Of a stretch of 64,000 bases of DNA, positions 44,892 to 53,594 are shown in pieces. Each line of letters starts with the position of its first letter. Positions within the stretch are counted from its first letter, which is position 1. The notes beneath the pieces were generated by a model. That model was not told the DNA's origin. It made no database searches and was given only the letters and a program-made list of their open reading frames with translations. This DNA comes from Tsuneonella flava (GTDB lineage Bacteria; Pseudomonadota; Alphaproteobacteria; Sphingomonadales; Sphingomonadaceae): contig NZ_PHSO01000004.1 of the NCBI RefSeq assembly GCF_002870965.1, positions 558,001-622,000 of the forward strand, in the 5' to 3' direction. A program made the translations under genes and the position numbers.

Positions 44892-45102
44892 TCTGCTAAA
44901 CGTGTTTGCTTGAAAATGCTCGTCCGCTGCCCCATGTTCCGTCTCCCTCGGTATGAGGTTCTTCCTGCGGCAATTCGGAAATTCTGGAAAAGCTGCTTCG
45001 GGGCAACACGATGAACCGACTTCGGGTTATCATGATGCCTGCTTGGTTGGTGATCTGCGTGCAAACGCAAGGCAGCCGAGGGTAAATGGGAGAACCCACG
45101 GT
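44892..45102 (+). ncRNA. candidate structured RNA upstream of the reverse transcriptase
   Basis: This 211-base gene-free stretch has three clear hairpins in a row: ATGA-ACC/GGT-(TA)-TCAT (45011-45034), GCGT-GCAA-ACGC with a GNRA loop (45057-45068) and TGGG-AGAA-CCCA (45087-45098). The position directly 5' of an RT gene is where retrons and several defence RTs carry their template or partner RNA. Identity is not established. Confidence 0.45.
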
Positions 45103-45252
45103 ATGAAGAAAACCTCGCGTTTTAATCACTACTGTGGCCTCGCCTTGGAATACGGAGCTAATGCGTTCAAACTCGCATATTACGTTCTAAAGTTCCTCGG
45201 CGAGGTCACCAACTACCGTGCGCAACCTGTACGATCATCATTTCGCGCTTAA
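45103..45252 (+). CDS. N-terminal segment of the reverse transcriptase (frame 1)
   Basis: This 49-codon frame reads MKKTSRFNHYCGLALEYG and then KLAYYVLKFLGEVTNYRAQ before running out of frame. The GGAG site is a loose match. Removing one C at about 45234 would join it with the RT frame to give NYRAQLYDHHFALKPG, which reads as a natural RT N-terminus. Fused, the protein is 298 residues, a plausible RT size. Confidence 0.55.
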   Translation: MKKTSRFNHYCGLALEYGANAFKLAYYVLKFLGEVTNYRAQPVRSSFRA

Positions 45253-46000
45253 GCCCGGCACTCGCGTCTACATCCCCACGGAAATGGGGCGAAAACGTGG
45301 AACGGAAATCAAGGGGGCAATCGAAGGCTTATGGAAGCCGCCAGCGAACTATTTTCACCTGTTAGAAGGCGGACATGTCGCAGCGGTAAAGTCGCATCGA
45401 AACGCCACTTGGCTCGCCTCGCTAGATTTGCAGCGCTTTTTCGACCAGATCACACGAACAAAAATCCATAGGGCGCTCAAGGTCATCGGCTTGCCGCACC
45501 AAGATGCGTGGGAGATGGCGTGCGACAGCACGGTAGACAAGAAGCCGCCCAAGCGGCATTTCAGCCTTCCTTTCGGCTTCGTTCAGTCGCCCATTGTTGC
45601 ATCGGTGGTGCTCGCTCAGTCCGCCTTGGGAGGTGCGATCAGAAACCTCGTTGCGGGTGGGCTAACTGTTACCGTCTATGTCGATGACATCACCATCTCT
45701 GGGTCTTCCGAGGAGCAAGTGTTCGCTGCGGTCGAGCAACTTGAAACCGGAGCTGAGTTAGCTGGGCTCGCTTTCAACCCCGAAAAGACGCAGCTACCGA
45801 ACGGCGCGGTGACGAGTTTCAACATTGCGTTCGGATCAGGCGCCCTGGAAGTAAAAGAGGATAGGATGGCCGAGTTCGAGGTCGCCATCCGCAACGGCAA
45901 TGAATATCAGATCGAGGGCATTCTCGGCTACGTTGGCAGCGTAAATCACGGACAAGCTGACCGGCTGGCGGATGCCGCACGCCGCTCTAACCTCCGATAA
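45218..46000 (+). CDS. reverse transcriptase
   Basis: This frame of 260 residues (GTG start) holds all main RT blocks: motif A WLASLDLQRFFDQIT, motif B FSLPFGFVQSPIVASVV, motif C VTVYVDDITISG with the catalytic YVDD, and motif D LAGLAFNPEKTQL. It lacks the maturase domain of group II introns and any attached nuclease. The motif B form FGFVQSP differs from the LPQG type of classic retrons, so it may be of the defence-associated (DRT/unknown group) kind. A frameshift in the 5' end may separate it from its N-terminus. Confidence 0.85.
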   Translation: MRNLYDHHFALKPGTRVYIPTEMGRKRGTEIKGAIEGLWKPPANYFHLLEGGHVAAVKSHRNATWLASLDLQRFFDQITRTKIHRALKVIGLPHQDAWEMACDSTVDKKPPKRHFSLPFGFVQSPIVASVVLAQSALGGAIRNLVAGGLTVTVYVDDITISGSSEEQVFAAVEQLETGAELAGLAFNPEKTQLPNGAVTSFNIAFGSGALEVKEDRMAEFEVAIRNGNEYQIEGILGYVGSVNHGQADRLADAARRSNLR

Positions 46001-46051
46001 CCTTCACTTATCAGAGCCTATAGACAGGCCCGAACAGACGCCCCAGCGTTG

Positions 46052-46065
46052 TGCAATTAATTGCA
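46052..46065 (+). promoter_or_regulatory. island palindrome TGCAATTAATTGCA, copy 3
   Basis: This third identical palindrome is about 110 bases upstream of hsdM, a spacing similar to that of copy 1 from its gene. It could be an operator linking RM expression with other island genes. Confidence 0.65.
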
Positions 46066-46174
46066 ATCTCGTTTTCCTGTTCGTTTGTGTCGCCAAAAAT
46101 CCCCACCGCTGCTATCGGATCATCAGGTGAACAAAGTTCGTGGCTCAGGGAGGAGCCGCGCTTCCGGGGGATCA

Positions 46175-47674
46175 ATGCCAATACTGACGCAATCCGAACT
46201 CGAACGGCATTTGTGGGGCGCAGCGGACATATTGCGCGGCACCGTCGATGCCGGGGACTACAAGCAATATATTTTCGGCCTGCTATTCTATAAGCGCCTG
46301 TGTGACGTGTGGGACGAGGAGTATGAGGCCCTGCTCACCGAGACCGGCGACCGCGAGGAAGCCGCCGACCCGGACGAGCACCGCTTCCACATCCCCAAGG
46401 AGCACCGCTGGGAGGCGGTGCGCCAGCACGCCACGCAGATCGGGCAGCGGCTGAATAACGCGCTGGCGTCCATCGAAGATGCCAACCTACGGCTGCGCGG
46501 CGTGTTCGGCGACGTGGACTTCGCCAATCAGGATCGCTTCTCCGACGCCTTGCTGGAAAAGCTGCTGACCCATTTCGAGAAGCACCGGCTGCGCAACGTT
46601 GATGTGCCAGCCGACATGCTCGGCGATGCCTACCTCTACCTCATCAAGATGTTTGCCGAAGGTGCGGGCAAAAAGGGTGGCGAGTTCTACACGCCCCGGC
46701 AGATCGTCCGCCTCATGGTCGAGATCGTCGAGCCGCGCCCCGGCACGTCGATCTATGATCCCACCTGCGGCTCTGGTGGCATGTTGTTGGAAGCGGTGCA
46801 GTATCTGAAGGACCGGGGCGAGGATGCGCGCACCTTGTCGCTCTATGGGCAGGAGAAGAACTTCGCCACATGGGGCATAGCCGAGATCAACCTGTTTCTG
46901 CACAACGTGGACGACGCCTTCATCGCCAAGGGCGACACGATCCTGTCCCCCAAGCGGTATGACCCCAAGGCCCGCGAGTTCGTGGAGGGCATCGGGGCCT
47001 ATGACCGGGTGCTGGCCAACCCGCCATTCTCGGAAAAGGTCTGGGGCTACGATGTCTGGCAGAACGGCGATCCATTCGGACGCGATACCTATGGCTGCCC
47101 GCCCAAGGGCTATGGCGACCTTGCCTTTGTCCAGCACATGCTCGCCAGCCTGAAGGATGACGGGATGCTGGCGGTGGTGGTGCCGCACGGCGTCCTGTTC
47201 CGTGGCGGGGCCGAGGGGCGGATCAGGGAGGCCATGCTGGCCGCAGACGTGATCGAGGCGGTGGTGGGCCTTGCACCCAATCTGTTCTACGGAGCGGGCA
47301 TCCCTGCCGCCCTGCTGGTGTGCCGGAAGAAGAAGCCCGCCGACCGGCGCGGCAAGGTGCTGATCGTCAATGGCGATGCCACCTACCAGCCGGGCAAGGC
47401 GCAGAACTTCCTGACCGATGAACATGTCCGCACACTAGCGGAAACCGTCCACGCCTTCGCCGATGTCGAGAAGCTGGCCCGTGTCGTTCCGGTCGAGGAG
47501 ATCGCCGCCAACGGTCACAACCTTAGCATCAGCCGCTATGTTCAGACCGGCGCGGATGTCGAGGCGGTCGATGTCGCGGCAGAGGTCGCCAAGCTGCAAG
47601 ACCTGATTGCGAAGCGCAACGAGGCGGAAACCATCATGTTCGGGCATCTCAAGAGGCTTGGCTATGTCAGGTGA
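46175..47674 (+). CDS. hsdM: type I restriction-modification DNA methyltransferase subunit M
   Basis: This 499-residue N6-adenine methylase has motif I (DPTCGSGGML), the catalytic NPPF (LANPPFSEKVWG), and the N-terminal M-subunit helical domain starting MPILTQSELERHLWGAADI. A start upstream at 46061 would add a basic, non-conserved leader. The stop overlaps hsdS by 11 bases. It methylates target adenines with HsdS and protects the cell from HsdR. Confidence 0.95.
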   Translation: MPILTQSELERHLWGAADILRGTVDAGDYKQYIFGLLFYKRLCDVWDEEYEALLTETGDREEAADPDEHRFHIPKEHRWEAVRQHATQIGQRLNNALASIEDANLRLRGVFGDVDFANQDRFSDALLEKLLTHFEKHRLRNVDVPADMLGDAYLYLIKMFAEGAGKKGGEFYTPRQIVRLMVEIVEPRPGTSIYDPTCGSGGMLLEAVQYLKDRGEDARTLSLYGQEKNFATWGIAEINLFLHNVDDAFIAKGDTILSPKRYDPKAREFVEGIGAYDRVLANPPFSEKVWGYDVWQNGDPFGRDTYGCPPKGYGDLAFVQHMLASLKDDGMLAVVVPHGVLFRGGAEGRIREAMLAADVIEAVVGLAPNLFYGAGIPAALLVCRKKKPADRRGKVLIVNGDATYQPGKAQNFLTDEHVRTLAETVHAFADVEKLARVVPVEEIAANGHNLSISRYVQTGADVEAVDVAAEVAKLQDLIAKRNEAETIMFGHLKRLGYVR

Positions 47675-48938
47675 GCAGGAAGGCACTTGGGCAAGTAAAT
47701 CGCTCGGCGACCTTTTCGCCGTCAATACGCCGGGGCATTGGGGCGATGAGCCTGAAGGTCATGGCAACATCTTGGTGTTGCGTTCCACCAACTTCCGAAA
47801 AGCAGGTGGCCTAATCTATGAAACCGCTGCTCCACGTCAGTTTGACGCACGAAAACTGGCCCAAAAGCGCCTACAGGCTGGCGATATCATATTGGAGCGT
47901 TCGGGAGGAAGTCCCGCCCAGCCTGTTGGTCGTGCGCGACGGTTCGAGGCCGAAGGCTGCTATTCCGCGTCGAACTTCATGCAGATCATGCGCCCATCGG
48001 ATAAGGTCGATAACTGGTTTGCCTGCTACTTGCTGGATTACCTCTACGACCAAGGGCATACGGAACCGCTTCAGAAAGCCACCACCGGCATCCGGAACCT
48101 CGACTTCAAAACTTACCTTCATCTGCCAGTATCTGTTCCGTCCCTCGACGAGCAGCGGAGGATCGCCGAGGTGCTGCGGTCAGTGGACGAAGCGATTGCA
48201 GCTACGCAGGCAACGTATGACGGGATATTGACGGCGCAAGCAGCAGTCTTTCAGTCGTTCCTTCAAAGCGGGGAACGAGTTCCGCACTCCCAACCGATCA
48301 TCAGCTGGATGACTGGCAAGATTAGCGGAGTGGATCAACTTCCTCCCGGCTGGCGCATCGTCAGGTTGGTCGAGGTTGCCCGTTTAGAAAGCGGCCACAC
48401 GCCTGACCGGAAGAAGCCCGAGTATTGGGACGGGGGCGACGTCGAGTGGATATCCCTTCACGACACGCAAAACCTTGAACGGTGCGACATCAGTCATACG
48501 GAAATGCGCATCACGGAGGCGGGCCTTGCCAACTCGTCAGCTCGATTGCTCCCAGCCGGAACCGTCTGTTTCTCCCGAACGGCAACCGTTGGCAAGTGCG
48601 TCATCATGGCCAAGTCTATGGCGACCAGCCAAGACTTCGCGAACTTCGTTTGCTCGCCGGAGCTAAACAATCGCTACCTTTTGCACCTCATGCGATGGAT
48701 GCAGCCGGTCTGGAAAGCGTTGGCCAGCGGCAGCACGCACAAAACGATCTACATGCCGACCTTCAAGGCGCTGCAAATCATCCTTCCGTCGCGAGCCGAG
48801 CAGGACGAGATCGCGGCAACGATGGACAGCTTCGTGAACACGGCAGAAGGCCATGCGGCCTCCCTTACTCATCTGCGATCATTGAAAGCTAACCTAATGT
48901 CTGACCTCCTCTCTGGTCGGGTGAGGGTGCGTGCATGA
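47664..48938 (+). CDS. hsdS: type I restriction-modification specificity subunit S
   Basis: This 424-residue protein has two target-recognition domains, each followed by a conserved spacer helix: VPSLDEQRRIAEVLRSVDEAI and ILPSRAEQDEIAATMDSFV. The two domains define the bipartite recognition sequence. It overlaps hsdM by 11 bases and hsdR by four (ATGA). Type I S genes are prone to domain swapping, which could be checked in relatives. Confidence 0.93.
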   Translation: MSGEQEGTWASKSLGDLFAVNTPGHWGDEPEGHGNILVLRSTNFRKAGGLIYETAAPRQFDARKLAQKRLQAGDIILERSGGSPAQPVGRARRFEAEGCYSASNFMQIMRPSDKVDNWFACYLLDYLYDQGHTEPLQKATTGIRNLDFKTYLHLPVSVPSLDEQRRIAEVLRSVDEAIAATQATYDGILTAQAAVFQSFLQSGERVPHSQPIISWMTGKISGVDQLPPGWRIVRLVEVARLESGHTPDRKKPEYWDGGDVEWISLHDTQNLERCDISHTEMRITEAGLANSSARLLPAGTVCFSRTATVGKCVIMAKSMATSQDFANFVCSPELNNRYLLHLMRWMQPVWKALASGSTHKTIYMPTFKALQIILPSRAEQDEIAATMDSFVNTAEGHAASLTHLRSLKANLMSDLLSGRVRVRA

Positions 48939-51900
48939 GCGAATACCGCCTCGCTGAAAAGCCCGCGCTCGATGCGCTGGCCGCGATGGGCTGGCAGGTG
49001 CTGTCCCCGGCGCAGGCGCTGGCGATGCGTGAGGAGGATAACCGCGTCATCCTCAAACCCGTGCTGATCGACGCTCTGCGTACGCTCAACGACATCGGCG
49101 CGGCGGATGCCGAGGCTATCTACAACGACCTGTCCACCCTGTCTGACAACGAGGAGTGGCAGCGCAAGCTGCGCGGCGGCTATTCCCGCCGCCTGTCCGG
49201 CGAGAACCGCGACAGCCCGATTGCGCTGATCGACTTCAAGAACCCCGGTCGCAACGCCTTCCACGTCACCAGTCAGTTCCGGGTGGCGGCGCAGCGCCCG
49301 CGCATCCCCGACATCGTGCTGTTCGTGAACGGCATCCCGCTGGTGGTGATCGAGGCCAAGTCCCCGCTTAAGGGCACCGCCACGGGCGACGAGGCGCACG
49401 AGCAAATTCGCCAGTATGAGCGCGACATCCCCCGGCTGTTCTACCCCAACGCCCTCAATGTCATCACGGACGGGATGAAAACCGAATACGGCGCGACCGG
49501 CGCACCTGCGCAGTTCTATGGCCCATGGCCCGACGCATGGCCGCGCAGCCGGGATGACTTCCCCGATGCGCTCTCCAAAGACCTGTGGTGCCTGTGCGAG
49601 CCGTCTCGCTTGCTCGACCTGTTGGCGCATTTCATCGTTTTCGAGGTGGACCCGGAGCGGGGCAACAAGATCAAGAAAATCTGCCGCTATCAGCAGTTCC
49701 GGGCCGTCAACAAGGCGGTGGAGCGCGTTGCAGGCGGAGAGGACCGCAAGGGCCTGATCTGGCACACGCAGGGCAGCGGCAAGAGCCTGACGATGGTGTT
49801 CCTTGCCCTAAAGCTGAAAACCCACCTGACGCTGGATGCGCCGACGCTGGCCAATCCCAACATTCTCGTGCTGACCGATCGGATCGACCTCGACGACCAG
49901 ATCAGCAAGACCTTCGTCGCGTGCGGCTTGCCCAACCCGGTGCAATGCGGATCAGTCGCGGCACTGCGTGAGGCGGTGAACCGGGGCGGCAATGGGCAAA
50001 TCCTGCTGTCCACCATCTTCAAGTTCGCCGGATCGAAGGAGGCGATCCCGAACAGCGCCAACTGGATCGTGCTGGTGGATGAGTGCCACCGTACGCAGGA
50101 AAAGGACTTGGGTGCGTTCCTGCAAGCGACCCTGCCAGAAGCCCATTTCTACGGCTTCACCGGCACCCCGATCAAATCGACCGACAAGGACACCTACGCC
50201 CGGTTCAGCGTGGCCGGAGAAGGCTACCTCGACAAATACGGGATCGACGATGCGGTGCGCGACGGGGCGACCGTCCCGATCCTCTACGAAGGCCGCAAAA
50301 CCGATTGGGCGATCAATGAGGCAGAGATCGACATTCTGTTCGACCGCTGGTTCGTGGACCTGCCCGACGACAAGCGCGAGGAACTGAAGCGCAAGGGCCT
50401 GACGCTCGCCACCATCGCCAAGCACCCGGAGCGCGTGCGCCTGATAGCGCTCGACATCTGGGAGCACTTCAAGGCGGTGTGCCAGCCGGACGGCTACAAG
50501 GCGCAGATCGTGGCCGTGGATCGAGAAGCGGTGATCCTTTACCGCGCCGCGCTGTCTGCCGTGATCGCCGCCGATCTGGAGCGTGGCGGGATGGAGGCCG
50601 GGGAAGCGCAGGCACAGGCCGACGCGATGATCGCCTGTGTCTTTTCCAAGAGCCAAGAGGACAACAAGCCGAGCGAGAACCCGGATGTTGCCGCGCTGCG
50701 CGCCGGGCTGGAGGCGTTCTATCTCGACGATGAGGCCGAGAAGGACGTGAAGAAGCGGTTCAAGGCGCGGGGGCAGGAACCCAGTTTCCTGATCGTGTGC
50801 GACAAGCTGCTGACCGGGTTTGACGCGCCCATTGAGCACGTGATGTATCTCGACAAGCCCCTGAAGGAGCACAACCTGCTCCAAGCCATTGCCCGGACCA
50901 ACCGGACCCACGCCTTCACCGATGCCGAAGGTGGAACCATCGAGAAGCCCAATGGCCGGATCGTCGATTACATCGGCGTCACTAACCATCTCGATGAGGC
51001 GCTGAAGTCCTACCGCTCGGAGGATGTCGAGCACGCGATGCGCGACATCGCGATCCTGCGGAACGACCTCAAGGAAGCGCACGCCCGCTACCGTGCGCAG
51101 AAGCGGGCGATGAAGCTGGACGGGCTGGACGAAAAAGCAGCCGCCTATGCTGCCGCCAAGCTGGTGGCAGACGGGCAGGAGGATGACTGGTTCGAGTTCC
51201 AGCGCCTGACCCGGACATTCATCAAGGTCTATGCGGACCTGTCACCCGATCCGGCGATCCTGGAGTTCACTGCCGAGGTGAAATGGGCAGCCGCCTTCCT
51301 GCGCTTGGCCACCCAAGCCATCAGCAAGGGCGAGAGCCTCGATCACCGCAGCTATTCGGGCAAGATCAGGGACATGCTGGAACAGCACGTCCATGCAACG
51401 GGCCTCTCCACCACGATCCGCCTGCGCAACATCACCGATCCGAACTTCGCCGACGACTTCGACACAGGCGATAAGACCGAAGCGGAACTTCAGGAAGCGT
51501 TTGTGCGCAAGTCCGCAGAGCTTCGCCGTGTCACCCGTGAACTGGTGGACAAGAACCCGGCGCAATATGGCCGCTTCTCCGAGCGGGTACTGGAGATCAT
51601 CCGCCGTTTCGAGGAAGGCCAGCTTGCCGCAGCCGATGGCCTGCGCGACTTCGAGGGACTGACTGGCGACATACAAGCCGAGCAGGGCGCGCACGCCGAG
51701 CTTGGGATGGACGAGCACGCCTTCTCGATCCTGCGCATTATCGAAGCCATCGTGCCCGATACCGATCATGCGACCTTGCAAGATGCGGCCATCGCCATCG
51801 GCTCACTATATGCCGATGTCGCCGCGACCCAGCCCGCCTTCGCGCACATGGAAGCCTATCTTCGGTCACTGCGCCAGCAGGTCCGCCGTATTCTGACGGA

Positions 51901-51979
51901 TCACGACATCGGCGAGACCAAAATCATCCGCGAGAAGGTCGAAGAGTTCGCCGTCCATGCCTATGGAGCCGGTGCCTGA
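48935..51979 (+). CDS. hsdR: type I restriction endonuclease subunit R
   Basis: This 1014-residue subunit has an N-terminal nuclease domain with RIPDIVLFVNGIPLVVIEAKSP (PD-(D/E)XK), then a superfamily-2 helicase motor: Walker A HTQGSGKSLTMVFL, DEAD-type LVDECHRTQ, and GFTGTPI, plus the C-terminal helicase lobe (DKLLTGFDAPIEHVMYLDKP). It cuts unmodified DNA after translocation. It shares its last base with the next start codon. Confidence 0.95.
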   Translation: MSEYRLAEKPALDALAAMGWQVLSPAQALAMREEDNRVILKPVLIDALRTLNDIGAADAEAIYNDLSTLSDNEEWQRKLRGGYSRRLSGENRDSPIALIDFKNPGRNAFHVTSQFRVAAQRPRIPDIVLFVNGIPLVVIEAKSPLKGTATGDEAHEQIRQYERDIPRLFYPNALNVITDGMKTEYGATGAPAQFYGPWPDAWPRSRDDFPDALSKDLWCLCEPSRLLDLLAHFIVFEVDPERGNKIKKICRYQQFRAVNKAVERVAGGEDRKGLIWHTQGSGKSLTMVFLALKLKTHLTLDAPTLANPNILVLTDRIDLDDQISKTFVACGLPNPVQCGSVAALREAVNRGGNGQILLSTIFKFAGSKEAIPNSANWIVLVDECHRTQEKDLGAFLQATLPEAHFYGFTGTPIKSTDKDTYARFSVAGEGYLDKYGIDDAVRDGATVPILYEGRKTDWAINEAEIDILFDRWFVDLPDDKREELKRKGLTLATIAKHPERVRLIALDIWEHFKAVCQPDGYKAQIVAVDREAVILYRAALSAVIAADLERGGMEAGEAQAQADAMIACVFSKSQEDNKPSENPDVAALRAGLEAFYLDDEAEKDVKKRFKARGQEPSFLIVCDKLLTGFDAPIEHVMYLDKPLKEHNLLQAIARTNRTHAFTDAEGGTIEKPNGRIVDYIGVTNHLDEALKSYRSEDVEHAMRDIAILRNDLKEAHARYRAQKRAMKLDGLDEKAAAYAAAKLVADGQEDDWFEFQRLTRTFIKVYADLSPDPAILEFTAEVKWAAAFLRLATQAISKGESLDHRSYSGKIRDMLEQHVHATGLSTTIRLRNITDPNFADDFDTGDKTEAELQEAFVRKSAELRRVTRELVDKNPAQYGRFSERVLEIIRRFEEGQLAAADGLRDFEGLTGDIQAEQGAHAELGMDEHAFSILRIIEAIVPDTDHATLQDAAIAIGSLYADVAATQPAFAHMEAYLRSLRQQVRRILTDHDIGETKIIREKVEEFAVHAYGAGA

Positions 51980-52710
51980 TGCCCACGCTTCAGATTGGTC
52001 GGAAGGAAATCCCCTACGAACTTCGCCGTTCAGCGACGGCATCGGAGCGACGGATCACCATCACGCCCGGCCATGTCGAGGTGCTGGCGCTGACCCGTGA
52101 TAATGATGGCGACATCGCCGGTTTCCTTGAGCGCAAACGACAGTGGGTGTTCGACACCGTACGCGAGATGGAACGGATCACCGCCAGTCGTCATGCCGTG
52201 CCCCGGTTCACCACCGGATCGAAGATACCCTATCGGGGCCGCAACATGTCGCTGACCGTGCGCCGCACCGACGCCGAGCGGATTGCCATCGCCTATCGCA
52301 ACGGGTTCATCGTCGATCTGCCACACTGGGCCGGAGAGGATGCCGATCCCCTCGTCGCCAGCGAACTCAAGCTCTGGCTGAAGCAGCGTGCCCGGCGCGA
52401 CGTGCGGGAGATCGCCGCCGACTATGGCAAGCGGTTCAGCCTTGTGCCTCGATCGATCCGCACGACCGACCTTGCCCATGGCTGGGGATCATGCGGGCCG
52501 GAGGGAAATATCCTCATCAACTGGCACCTGATTTTCGCTCCCAGGAAGGTTCTGGAGTATGTCGTGGTGCACGAACTGGCGCACCTCAAGCACCGCTCGC
52601 ACGGGGCCGAGTTCTGGGCCTGTCTCACCGCCCTGATGCCCGAATACGAAAGCTCACGGTCTTGGCTCGATCACCATCAGTCCGCGCTGTCGGCGTCATT
52701 CTTGGCTTGA
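51979..52710 (+). CDS. YgjP-like metal-dependent hydrolase (M48-type) linked to type I RM
   Basis: This 243-residue protein has the zinc motif HELAHLKHRSHGAEFW and an upstream RSIRTTDLAHGWGSCGPEGNI pattern of the YgjP/DUF45 family. It starts at the hsdR stop and is probably translationally coupled, so it likely works with the RM operon. It overlaps the convergent ribbon-helix-helix gene by 34 bases. Confidence 0.85.
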   Translation: MPTLQIGRKEIPYELRRSATASERRITITPGHVEVLALTRDNDGDIAGFLERKRQWVFDTVREMERITASRHAVPRFTTGSKIPYRGRNMSLTVRRTDAERIAIAYRNGFIVDLPHWAGEDADPLVASELKLWLKQRARRDVREIAADYGKRFSLVPRSIRTTDLAHGWGSCGPEGNILINWHLIFAPRKVLEYVVVHELAHLKHRSHGAEFWACLTALMPEYESSRSWLDHHQSALSASFLA

Positions 52711-53003
52711 AGCTGATCTCGTAGCTGACGCGCCTGCTCGCCAAGAATGCCGGTCTGCTCATTTGCCGGAGACAGGTTCAGAGCCTGCTCGATCATGTCC
52801 AGTCGCCCCTCGATGACGTCGAGGCGCGGCAGGATGCGACCGTCGTTTGCCTCATCTTCCCGCACATAGACCCCACCAACAGACGCATTGAGGCGATCCA
52901 CGATCAACTGATTGAGAGATGTCCCGGCTTCCTTGACTTCATCTGTCAGCGCCGCGTGCACCTGCGCCGGAAGCCTCAGTGTCATTTTTACCCAGACCGT
53001 CAT
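52677..53003 (-). CDS. ribbon-helix-helix (HicB/CopG-type) DNA-binding protein
   Basis: This 108-residue protein begins MTVWVKMTLRLPAQVHAAL followed by TSLNQLIVDRLNASVG, a ribbon-helix-helix DNA-binding motif, and has a coiled-coil tail with repeated ALNLSP/EQARQL segments. A GAGG precedes the ATG. No toxin partner is adjacent, so this is a stand-alone regulator or an orphan antitoxin. Divergent from the Arc-like gene, with GTGGCA repeats between them. Confidence 0.75.
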   Translation of the reverse strand: MTVWVKMTLRLPAQVHAALTDEVKEAGTSLNQLIVDRLNASVGGVYVREDEANDGRILPRLDVIEGRLDMIEQALNLSPANEQTGILGEQARQLRDQLQAKNDADSAD

Positions 53004-53121
53004 GCTCAGAACCTCGTGCCATGTTTCATGGTGGCACATAGCAGTGGCACGGCCATTGACCAACCCCCTCTTTGCCACCATTATTGTGCAACCAATATTT
53101 GGTGGCATGAAAGGAAGAAGA
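53004..53121 (+). promoter_or_regulatory. operator array of GTGGCA half-sites
   Basis: Between the two divergent ribbon-helix-helix genes, GTGGCA-type half-sites occur at about 53016 (inverted), 53031, 53044, 53073 (inverted) and 53102. The two genes probably share this region for control. Confidence 0.5.
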
Positions 53122-53274
53122 GTGAACACGGAGTTGAAGACAACCTTGCGGCTGCCCGATGCCGTTCACGCATGGTTGAAAGATCGGGCGAAATCGAACC
53201 GGCGCAGCGCCAACGGCGAGATCGTCGTCATTCTGGAGCGGGCGATGTCCAGTGACCGGCAGACGGACGCATGA
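53122..53274 (+). CDS. Arc-like ribbon-helix-helix repressor
   Basis: This 50-residue protein starts at GTG with AAGGA upstream: MNTELKTTLRLPDAVHAWLK then RSANGEIVVILERAM. The beta-strand/helix/helix order fits the Arc-MetJ fold with a positively charged turn. It is likely a regulator of the integration module. The last bases overlap the next ATG. Confidence 0.78.
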   Translation: MNTELKTTLRLPDAVHAWLKDRAKSNRRSANGEIVVILERAMSSDRQTDA

Positions 53275-53594
53275 AGCACGCACTCCCCACCGGGGAGCGA
53301 ATGATGCTCCCAAAGGAAGCCGCCGCGAAGCTGGCCATGTCGGTTAAGACGTTGATGAAACACGTCGAGGCCGGACGGCTCCGCTTCATCAACGTCGGCA
53401 CCGCGACGCGGAAAGTCCATCGCTTCACCGACAAGAACCTCGAAACCTTCAAGCAAAATCAGAAGGTCAGGGAGACCCCGAAATGTCCGTCTATAAGCAC
53501 CCCAAAAGCCCGTTCTACAGCTATGATTTCCAAGTCCACGGTCGTCGCTTTCACGGCTCTACAAAATCCCGGAATAAAAAAGACGCCGAACTAG
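53271..53594 (+). CDS. excisionase-like helix-turn-helix protein
   Basis: This 107-residue protein has an N-terminal MerR/Xis-type helix-turn-helix (MLPKEAAAKLAMSVKTLMKHVE, then GRLRFINVGTATRKVHRFT). The final 37 codons overlap the integrase start in another frame. The position just upstream of the integrase suggests the recombination directionality factor. The C-terminal part may not be conserved. Confidence 0.68.
   Translation: MKHALPTGERMMLPKEAAAKLAMSVKTLMKHVEAGRLRFINVGTATRKVHRFTDKNLETFKQNQKVRETPKCPSISTPKARSTAMISKSTVVAFTALQNPGIKKTPN

Noticed and set aside
45218-46000. Classic retron or group II intron identity for the RT
   Set aside because: No maturase or HNH domain, no intron structure, and motif B differs from the usual retron form; the class is left open.
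52677-53274. Toxin-antitoxin pair from the two ribbon-helix-helix genes
   Set aside because: Both encode DNA-binding proteins and no toxin-like gene is adjacent to either.
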